Source of the DNA: Pseudomonadota bacterium
GTDB taxonomy: Bacteria > Myxococcota > UBA9042 > PHBI01
Assembly: GCA_005772945.1 (NCBI GenBank)
Contig: SXIE01000250.1
Location: 1 to 7,013 of the forward strand
Reading direction: 5' to 3'
DNA: 7,013 nucleotides
The translations under genes were made by a program, and so were the position numbers. How positions within the stretch are numbered: position 1 is the stretch's first letter; every line of letters starts with the position of its first letter. Below the pieces are notes generated by a model that ran no database searches, was not told the DNA's origin, and saw only the letters and a list, made by a program, of their open reading frames with translations. Positions 1 through 5,039 of this stretch are shown here, piece after piece.

Positions 1-37
1 GGCCGCGCCGGCGCCGCGCGCGGACCTCCCGCTTGGC

Positions 38-670
38 TCATCCGAGCTCGTCGCGGCTGGTCACGATCTTCGCGATGAGCCCGTACTCGCGCGCCTCGTC
101 GGCCGACATCCAGTAGTCGCGCTCGGTGTGTCGCGACACGATCTCGAGCGGTTGGCCGGTCTCTTTCGCGAGCATGTCGTTGATGAGCGCCCGCGTCTTC
201 AGGATCTGGCGCGCTGTGATCTCGAGGTCCGCGGCGACCCCGTAGACGTTGCCCGAGATGAGCGGCTGGTGGATGAGGAACTCGGTGTTCGGCAGCGACA
301 CCCGGTTCTCTTTCTTCGCGCCGAGCAGCGTGATCGTCGCAATCGATGCGGTCAGGCCGACGCACACCACGCGGATCTCGGGCTTCACGTAGCGCATCGC
401 GTCGTAGATCGCGAAGCCGTCGGTGACCGACCCACCCGGGCTGTTCTGGATGACCGTGATGGGCTTGGTCGAATCGTCGTGGTCGAGGAACATGAGCTGG
501 CTGATGACGCGCTTGGCCAGCAGGGTGTTGACGACCCCGAACAGCTCGATGGTGCGCGTCTTGCGAAGCTGCTCGAGCGCGAAGCCCTTGCTGCCTCCGC
601 CGCCCCCGCCCTCTTCGTCCGCGTTGTCGAAACCCGCCACCGTCTGGCTCGTCAGGATCTGCCCCGCCAT
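38..670 (-). CDS. clpP: ClpP-family ATP-dependent Clp protease proteolytic subunit (divergent)
   Basis: 210 aa, close to the usual ClpP length. ClpP forms a cytoplasmic barrel of two heptameric rings that degrades proteins unfolded by a Clp ATPase. The catalytic triad is visible: Ser109 in GLTASIA, His134 in LIHQPL and Asp185 in HTERDYWMSADEA. The oxyanion-type NSPGGSVTDG loop is at 76-85. The start at 670 is preferred over an upstream in-frame extension because AGGAG lies 7 nt before this ATG and homology begins after it. Oddities: the N-terminus lacks the usual VPxV...GER.YDIYSRLL segment and instead has an acidic stretch followed by Gly21-Gly26. The two tyrosines of the E. coli motif DIYLYINSPGG are Thr72 and Ile74. 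This suggests a second-type ClpP rather than the housekeeping enzyme. No ClpX or trigger-factor gene is visible beside it. Confidence 0.93.
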   Translation of the reverse strand: MAGQILTSQTVAGFDNADEEGGGGGGSKGFALEQLRKTRTIELFGVVNTLLAKRVISQLMFLDHDDSTKPITVIQNSPGGSVTDGFAIYDAMRYVKPEIRVVCVGLTASIATITLLGAKKENRVSLPNTEFLIHQPLISGNVYGVAADLEITARQILKTRALINDMLAKETGQPLEIVSRHTERDYWMSADEAREYGLIAKIVTSRDELG

Positions 671-700
671 GCTGTTCTCCTGCGCGGCCGCGCCGCAATG

Positions 701-736
701 CCGCCGCATCCTACGCGCGCCCGCCCCGGACCTCAA
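701..736 (-). promoter_or_regulatory. Predicted sigma70-type promoter of the ClpP gene
   Basis: On the minus strand, TTGAGG (731-736) and TAGGAT (708-713) are separated by exactly 17 bp. They match the -35 and -10 consensus at 4/6 positions each. The expected transcription start near 701 gives a leader of about 30 nt that contains the AGGAG ribosome site (677-681). This is pattern reading only. Confidence 0.45.
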
Positions 737-787
737 GCGCAGTCCCGCCGGCTGGGCGCCCCTCGCGACGTTTCCCGATCTCCGGCC

Positions 788-816
788 GTGCCAACCGCGT
801 CCTCTGACGCTACGAT
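788..816 (+). promoter_or_regulatory. Predicted promoter for the Cys-rich protein, placed for a leaderless mRNA
   Basis: GTGCCA (788-793) and TACGAT (811-816) lie 17 bp apart, each matching consensus at 4/6. Seven bases separate the -10 box from the ATG at 824, so transcription would begin at or next to the start codon. No Shine-Dalgarno sequence precedes 824, which fits a leaderless transcript. The -10 box overlaps the alternative ATG at 815, which argues against that start. Confidence 0.35.
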
Positions 817-823
817 GGCCGCC

Positions 824-1246
824 ATGTCCGTTGGCTTTCCCGCGTGTCGCCATCGCGGCGCCGAGCTGGCGAGCGGTGTCTACGTTTGCGCGCACCCGCA
901 AGTGTTCATGCCCGCCGGCGCCGACCTCGAGTCGTGCCGCACCTGCGCCGCGACCGGCGTCTTCTGCGACAAGGACCCGATCGTCCCCGAGAAGCGCGTC
1001 GTGCGCACCGAGGACCCGAAGCTACGCTCGCGCCCCTGGAACTTCCTCAAGTCGATGGCCGACTTCGTCGGCGACGGCTGCCGCACCCTGACCAAGGACG
1101 AGTACCGCGAGCGCCTCATGGTCTGCACGCACTGCGACCAGCGCACCGACAACACCTGCGCCATCTGCGGCTGCTACCTGTCGCTCAAGGCGCGCGGCCG
1201 TGCCTTCCGCTGCCCGCACGACAAGTGGCCGCGACTCGGAACCTGA
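824..1246 (+). CDS. Small Cys-rich protein with two putative zinc knuckles (DUF6171-like C-terminus)
   Basis: 140 aa, 12 cysteines, no signal peptide or membrane segment, so probably cytoplasmic. The N-terminal cluster is CRHRG (8-12), YVCAHP (20-25) and CRTC (38-41), with a further Cys48. The C-terminal cluster is CTHC (101-104), CAICGC (112-117), an LSLKAR stretch and CPHDKW (130-135). The C-terminal pattern C-x2-C...C-x2-C-G-C-x-L-x2-K...C-P-x2-K-W is one I recognise from small zinc-ribbon proteins and from tails of sugar-modifying proteins (DUF6171-like); that assignment is from memory. Function is unknown; metal binding is inferred from the Cys/His spacing. Starts at 824 or 815 are both in frame; 824 is chosen because of the promoter placement. 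It is divergent from the ClpP gene and convergent with the SGNH gene that ends 14 bp downstream. A longer open frame upstream is only the antisense of ClpP. Confidence 0.82.
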   Translation: MSVGFPACRHRGAELASGVYVCAHPQVFMPAGADLESCRTCAATGVFCDKDPIVPEKRVVRTEDPKLRSRPWNFLKSMADFVGDGCRTLTKDEYRERLMVCTHCDQRTDNTCAICGCYLSLKARGRAFRCPHDKWPRLGT

Positions 1247-1260
1247 CCTCGCAACGGGTC

Positions 1261-2118
1261 TCACCCCTCGTCGCCGCTCGCTGGCAATACCGCCGGTGGC
1301 GCCGCGTCCGCATCGCCGCGCGGCCGCGCTTCCGCTGACGGCGTAGTGTCCTCGTCGCGCTCGGCCCCGCCGCCGCCCCCGAGGCACGGCAGGATCGCCG
1401 CCAACACCGGCGCGGCCATGAACCACCGCACCGCGGCAGGGGTCAGGTGGATCCCGTCCTCGGTCCGCACCGCAACCGGCTCGCCCTCCTCGCCCAACGT
1501 CGCCTCGCGCAGCGGACGACCATCGTCGCCGAGCGTCGCGCGATAGACGTCGATGTAGACGGCACGCCCGCCGCGGGCCGCGAACTCGGCGATACGCTCG
1601 CGCTGAAGGCGCGCCACGATCGGCAGATGGTCCTCGGCGCGCCAGTCGACGTACGCGTAGGGTCCGAGCCACACGACGAGTCGCTCGCGCTCGGGCCCGG
1701 CGGCGCGCTCGAGGAGCGCATCGACCCGCCGCGCGTAGACCTCCTCCCAGCGAGCATCGTCCCGCGGGATCCATTGCCCGTCGTTCCATAGGCTCTGACT
1801 ATCGTTCACGCCGAGCCCGACGATGACCACGTCCGGCCGCAGATCCGCCATGAGCCCCGGCGTCACCGCGATCCAATCGTGATGATCCGGTCGCGCCAGC
1901 CCCGAGGACGCCTGCCCCCAGTAGCGCAGCGTGATCCCCTGCGCCCGAAGCGCGCGCTGCAGCATCGGGCCGAGCACGCTCCCGATCGTCGAACTCCCAA
2001 TCGCGCACACCGTCGCCTTCGCGCGCGCGTCGGCAACGGGACACGCGGGTCGCGCGCGCGCCGTCGCCGACGAGGTCAGCAGGACCGCCAAGAGCGCACA
2101 ACAGGCCGATCGGAACAT
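1261..2118 (-). CDS. Secreted SGNH/GDSL-type hydrolase, DUF459-like (paralogue A)
   Basis: 285 aa. An N-terminal hydrophobic segment (about 5-20) ending in SSATARA looks like a Sec signal peptide, so the protein probably works in the periplasm or envelope. SGNH blocks are visible: block I IGSSTIG with candidate nucleophile Ser43, ASSGLARPDHHDW (70-82) typical of the DUF459 type, block III GVND (103-106), and block V DGIHLT with Asp221 and His224. SGNH enzymes hydrolyse or transfer acyl or acetyl esters; the substrate here is unknown. Block I reads GSS rather than GDS. After about residue 245 the tail becomes Gly5 followed by an Ala/Glu/Asp/Pro-rich stretch with no recognisable domain. No Shine-Dalgarno sequence precedes the ATG; a -10-like box ends 6 nt upstream, so the mRNA may be leaderless. 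It is divergent from and homologous to the gene at 2215-2979. Confidence 0.88.
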   Translation of the reverse strand: MFRSACCALLAVLLTSSATARARPACPVADARAKATVCAIGSSTIGSVLGPMLQRALRAQGITLRYWGQASSGLARPDHHDWIAVTPGLMADLRPDVVIVGLGVNDSQSLWNDGQWIPRDDARWEEVYARRVDALLERAAGPERERLVVWLGPYAYVDWRAEDHLPIVARLQRERIAEFAARGGRAVYIDVYRATLGDDGRPLREATLGEEGEPVAVRTEDGIHLTPAAVRWFMAAPVLAAILPCLGGGGGAERDEDTTPSAEARPRGDADAAPPAVLPASGDEG

Positions 2119-2124
2119 GCCGCG

Positions 2125-2153
2125 ACGCTACCCGAACGCGCCGCCGCTGCCAA
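2125..2153 (-). promoter_or_regulatory. Predicted promoter of SGNH paralogue A
   Basis: On the minus strand TTGGCA (2148-2153, 5/6 match to the -35 consensus) is followed by a 17-bp spacer and TAGCGT (2125-2130, TAnnnT). The -10 box ends 6 nt before the ATG at 2118, so transcription should start at or very near the start codon. The -35 box forms the outer end of the left arm of the inverted repeat at 2148-2182. Confidence 0.42.
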
Positions 2154-2182
2154 GCAATCGCCGTGCGTTCGCTTGCTTGGCA
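2148..2182. repeat. Perfect 10-bp inverted repeat between the divergent SGNH genes
   Basis: TGCCAAGCAA (2148-2157) and TTGCTTGGCA (2173-2182) are exact reverse complements around a 15-nt centre. The repeat centre (about 2165) lies almost exactly midway between the two start codons at 2118 and 2215. The outer ends of both arms read as TTGGCA in the direction of the gene they face, so each arm doubles as a -35 element. This could be an operator for a dimeric regulator, a pair of activator sites, or mirrored promoters left by a duplication. Confidence 0.7.
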
Positions 2183-2206
2183 AGGACCGACCCCTGGGCG
2201 CAGGAT
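2177..2206 (+). promoter_or_regulatory. Predicted promoter of SGNH paralogue B
   Basis: TTGGCA (2177-2182) is followed after 18 bp by CAGGAT (2201-2206), a weak -10 with 3/6 matches. Eight bases then separate the -10 from the ATG at 2215. The arrangement mirrors that of the opposite gene, which raises its credibility; the -10 alone would not be convincing. Confidence 0.33.
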
Positions 2207-2214
2207 GGCAGGCG

Positions 2215-2979
2215 ATGCTCGCCCGCTCCGCGCTCGCCGCCACCGTCCTCGCCCTGACGCTCGCGCACGTCCCCGGGCGCCCCGTCGGCGCGCGCCCCCA
2301 TCGCCCCCCGACCGCGTCGGTGAGCGAGCCGCGCCTTCCCAACGGCAAGCGCGCTCTCCTCATCGGCGACTCGAACTTCTTCGGGCCGCTCGGCCGCGTG
2401 CTCTCCCGCGAATTGGCACGGCGCGGTTACCGCGTGACGCTCGTCGCCAAGTCGGCCAGCGGCCTGGCGCACCCCCAGTTCTTCAACTGGTTCCAAACCG
2501 TGCCGGACCTCCTCCGGACGTCCGATCCCGACGTCGTCATCGCCCTCTTCGGCGGCAACGATGGCCAGCCCATTACGCCCCTGCGCGGCGACGAGCCCAC
2601 GCGCCTGTCGTTCAAGGACCGAGTCGCCTGGGATGCGGCCTACAAAGCGCGCGTGCGCGAGCTGGCGGAGCTGCTTCGCGGCAGCGCGCGCGAGGTGTTC
2701 CTCCTGTCACCGACCAACCGACCGGAGCCCGCGCGCGCGCGCGTCGTGCGCATCAAGGGCCTCCAGCACGAGGCCGTGCGCGACCTCGTGCGCGTCCACG
2801 CCGTCGACCTCTTCCCGTTCAGCACGGCCCCCGACGGCAGCTATCTCAAGAGCGGGCTCGACCCCGACGGCCGCGCCGTCCGCTATCGCCGCCACGATGG
2901 GGTTCACCTCACGCCCGCTGGCGGTGAGGTCGTCGGGCGCCGCTTGATGGATTTTCTCGTGGCCACCTTCGGCCTGTGA
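2215..2979 (+). CDS. Secreted SGNH/GDSL-type hydrolase, DUF459-like (paralogue B)
   Basis: 254 aa. The N-terminal segment 3-18 is hydrophobic and followed by PGRPVGARP, a plausible Sec signal peptide. Conserved blocks: LLIGDSNFFG (48-57) with nucleophile Ser53, SASGLAHPQFFNW (80-92) in the DUF459-type position, FGGND (112-116) and HDGVHLT (227-233) with Asp228 and His231. The family hydrolyses or transfers ester-linked acyl groups in the envelope; the substrate is unknown. The protein aligns along its length with the divergent neighbour but lacks its low-complexity tail and keeps the canonical GDS, so it is the better candidate for an active enzyme. The start at 2215 is chosen because the signal peptide begins there; the open frame extends upstream only as antisense of the neighbour. 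The ribosome site is weak (GCAGG). It converges on the next gene with an 18-bp gap. Confidence 0.88.
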   Translation: MLARSALAATVLALTLAHVPGRPVGARPHRPPTASVSEPRLPNGKRALLIGDSNFFGPLGRVLSRELARRGYRVTLVAKSASGLAHPQFFNWFQTVPDLLRTSDPDVVIALFGGNDGQPITPLRGDEPTRLSFKDRVAWDAAYKARVRELAELLRGSAREVFLLSPTNRPEPARARVVRIKGLQHEAVRDLVRVHAVDLFPFSTAPDGSYLKSGLDPDGRAVRYRRHDGVHLTPAGGEVVGRRLMDFLVATFGL

Positions 2980-2997
2980 GGGCTCGGCCGCGAGGCC

Positions 2998-3876
2998 TCA
3001 CGGCGTGCGGCACGCGCAGCTCGCAGCGCCCTCGGCCGCCACGCGCAGCTCGCAGCGCCCGAGGAACTCCGCGACGACGACACGGCCCTCGAGGCGCGCG
3101 CGCGCGATCAGGTCGGTCGGCTTCAGCGCCGGCACCTGGGTGCCACAGGCCGTGAGTCCCACGGCCTGCCCATCGGGGCGCACGACGTGATCGGACGTCA
3201 GCATGAACGTCTGCGGCAGCTCGGACGGAAAGCGGTCGGTCGCTCGCCCCTTCAGCAACATGAACCCCGACGCCATGAACGTCGGCAGCGACGCGAGCGC
3301 CTTCGCAGGCGGATTTGCGGGGCGCGCCGGCTTGGGCGCCACGGCGCCGGAGCACACCGCCCGCCCCGGATACGTCTCCATGATGAGGCAGCCCTGCCCC
3401 GCCGCCTCGCACCCCAGAAAGCGACACGCGCCCGCGTTGGTCTTGAACCCATAGGTGGTTCCGCCGCGGTGAGCCAGGACGGGAAAGCGCGGCTCGTCCC
3501 CCCAGGCGACGACGACGACGCCCGAATCGTTATCGGGATTGGCGCACCCGAGCGTGCCCCGCGCGGTGTCCACGTCGGCCATGAGGCCGCGCGTGTTCGT
3601 CACCATCGCCGACCCGTCGTCGCGCACGATGACGCCCAGAACCGGCACGCTGTCCTTGCCGCACTGCGCGGCGACGTCGAGGCGGAACCCCTTCCGATCC
3701 GCATGATACGCGGTGATGATGGCCCCGCCCGGCTCGACGCGAAACCACTAGCCCGACGTGGGTTCGAAGACGTCGGGCGGCGTGGCGGTCGCGGCGGGCG
3801 GCGCCGGATCCGGAGCGGGACGCGGCGCGGCCTGCGGCAAAACGAGCGCGGCGAGAGCAAACGGCAACCACAACAT
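2998..3876 (-). pseudogene. Exported Cys-containing protein of unknown function, interrupted by an in-frame amber codon
   Basis: Reading from ATG 3876 gives 292 codons before TGA. Codons 1-42 encode a hydrophobic signal-like segment (MLWLPFALAALVLPQAA) and a Pro/Ala-rich linker. Codon 43 (3750-3748) is TAG, and the same frame then continues uninterrupted through WFRVEPGGAIITAYHADRKG to the end. AGGGGG lies 4 nt before ATG 3876, supporting that start. The only start-like codon after the amber within the next 33 codons is GTG at 3648; using it would leave 216 aa without a signal peptide. Cysteines recur (CGKDS, LGCANPDNDSG, ACRFLGCEAAGQGC, AVCSG, TACG, RCEL, SCAC), suggesting disulfides in an exported protein. 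I do not recognise the family. The amber could be a nonsense mutation, a sequence error or readthrough; the coherent frame on both sides shows it was one gene. Confidence 0.7.
3011..3060. repeat. 21-bp direct repeat at the 3' end of the amber-interrupted gene
   Basis: Positions 3011-3031 and 3040-3060 are identical over 21 bases, both beginning CACGCGCAGC. The period is 29 bp, not a multiple of three. The two copies are therefore read in different frames: GRCELRV in the first-translated copy and GAASCAC in the second. Confidence 0.85.
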
Positions 3877-4058
3877 GGGACCCCCTGAGGCGCGAGACCT
3901 CGGTGCCTACGCGGGGCGGCCCGGGACGGGTTGTAAACAGGCTGTGCGCACCGCGGTCCGATTCCGGCCGGCCCGCGCCACGACGCGAGAGTCGGCGCGC
4001 CCCCCCCCGCGCGCGGTCGACCCGTCGCGGTCGGCGCATGCGCCATCGCGTGGCCTCC
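3877..4058. other. Intergenic region upstream of the amber-interrupted gene
   Basis: This 182-bp stretch contains no gene I can support. It holds a run of nine C (4000-4008), a TGTAAACA AT-island (3931-3938 region) and a 12-bp palindrome nearer the oxidoreductase end. A promoter for the leftward gene is expected here, but only a -35-like TTTACA on the minus strand was found, with no convincing -10 at the right distance. Confidence 0.5.
4026..4050 (-). terminator. Possible hairpin after the MDR oxidoreductase
   Basis: The 12-bp palindrome GGCGCATGCGCC (4033-4044) is flanked by CGCG on both sides, allowing a GC-rich hairpin starting 8 nt past the oxidoreductase stop. There is no following T-run, so it is at best a factor-dependent or weak terminator, or simply a chance palindrome in GC-rich DNA. 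Confidence 0.25.
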
Positions 4059-5039
4059 TCACGGCCGCGCGGGCACCGTCAGGACCACGTTGCCCTTCTT
4101 GCGGCCCGTGTCGACGTGGCGATGGGCCTCCGCAAACGCCTCGAACGGGTAGCAGCGGTCGATCACCGGCTTGAACGCGCCTGACGCTGCGAGCGTCGCG
4201 AGCAAGCGCAGGTCCTCCGCGCGCACCTTGGCGGGACCCGCGATGAGCCTCTTGCGCGTCGTCATCGCCGCCCAGGGAGCCTGCAGCAGGTCGCCGAGCG
4301 TGCCGAGCACCCGCAGCAGCCGTCCGCCGTCCCTCAGCGCGCCCTTGCTCCGGGAAAAAGGCGCGGTGCCGACGGTGTCGACGATGAGGTCGTAGGTCTC
4401 GCCGCTCTGGGTGAAGTCCGCCTTCGTGTAGTCGATCACCTTGTCGGCGCCGATGGATGCAACGAGCGCGAGATTCGCGCTGCTGCATACGCCGGTCACC
4501 TCGGCGCCGAAGTGTTTGGCGAGCTGGACTGCGGCCGTCCCGACCCCTCCGGACGCGCCGTTGACGAGCACCCTGTCGCCCTTGGCGATCTTCGCGCGTC
4601 GGAAGAAGTCGATGACCGTCGTGCCACCGAAGGACAGCCCGGCTGCTTCCTCGTAGGTCAGATTCGCCGGCTTGAGGGCGACCGAGCCAGCGCCCGGCAT
4701 GCACCTGTATTCGGCATGACAGCCCATGCCCATGCCGCTGAAGGCGAAGACGGCGTCGCCAACCTTGAAGTGCCGCACGTCCCTGCCGACGGCTTCGACG
4801 TCCCCGGCGAGCTCGGTCCCCAGGATGGGCTGCCGGGGCTTGGACAGGCCGAACACGAAGCGCCCCATGAACCCGAAGCCTCGCGGCAGCTCGAGCGACC
4901 GTGCCCGCCAGTCGCCCGAGGTCACCGTCGTCGCGCGCACGCGGATCAGGATCTCGTCGTCCTTCGGCGCGGGTGTTGGGACCTCCTTCATTACGAGCAC
5001 GTCCGGCGATCCATAGCGCTCGTACACGATGGCCTTCAT
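4059..5039 (-). CDS. Zinc-independent MDR-family NAD(P)-dependent oxidoreductase (quinone oxidoreductase-like)
   Basis: 326 aa, the usual length for the quinone-oxidoreductase branch of the medium-chain dehydrogenase/reductase family. The N-terminal GroES-like domain starts MKAIVYERYGSPDVL. PILGTELAG (71-79) carries Thr-Glu where zinc alcohol dehydrogenases have GHE, and no zinc ligand set is visible. The dinucleotide-binding motif GASGGVG is at 161-167 in a Rossmann domain, followed by IGADKVIDY. Such enzymes reduce quinones or alpha,beta-unsaturated carbonyls with NAD(P)H in the cytoplasm; the substrate here is unknown. The start is uncertain between adjacent ATGs at 5042 and 5039. The second is chosen because it fits the family N-terminus and leaves spacing from AGGGGGG. 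Its start overlaps the TGA of the upstream SDR gene, so the two are translationally coupled in one operon. Confidence 0.92.
   Translation of the reverse strand: MKAIVYERYGSPDVLVMKEVPTPAPKDDEILIRVRATTVTSGDWRARSLELPRGFGFMGRFVFGLSKPRQPILGTELAGDVEAVGRDVRHFKVGDAVFAFSGMGMGCHAEYRCMPGAGSVALKPANLTYEEAAGLSFGGTTVIDFFRRAKIAKGDRVLVNGASGGVGTAAVQLAKHFGAEVTGVCSSANLALVASIGADKVIDYTKADFTQSGETYDLIVDTVGTAPFSRSKGALRDGGRLLRVLGTLGDLLQAPWAAMTTRKRLIAGPAKVRAEDLRLLATLAASGAFKPVIDRCYPFEAFAEAHRHVDTGRKKGNVVLTVPARP

Noticed and set aside
1..37. Functional element at the left edge
   Set aside because: Only GC-rich sequence; a partial gene cannot be supported in 37 bp.
128..823. Upstream extension of the Cys-rich frame across the ClpP gene on the opposite strand
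   Set aside because: Its sequence is the antisense of ClpP, Arg/Asp/Val-rich with no recognisable motif. High-GC genes routinely leave such open frames.
671..901. Upstream extension of the ClpP frame
   Set aside because: Arg/Gly-rich without homology, passes through the promoter and the divergent gene, and the ATG at 670 has its own AGGAG.
2730..2743. Run of seven CG dinucleotides as a slippage switch
   Set aside because: It encodes Ala-Arg repeats inside paralogue B with the frame intact; ordinary for GC-rich coding DNA.
2980..2997. Terminator between the convergent genes
   Set aside because: Only an 8-bp GAGGCCTC palindrome and short GC arms, with no T-run on either strand.
3931..3938. 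TTTACA on the minus strand as -35 of the amber-interrupted gene
   Set aside because: No acceptable -10 lies 16-19 bp downstream.
4000..4008. Nine-C run as a phase-variation tract
   Set aside because: It is intergenic and not placed between promoter elements that I can identify; probably compositional.
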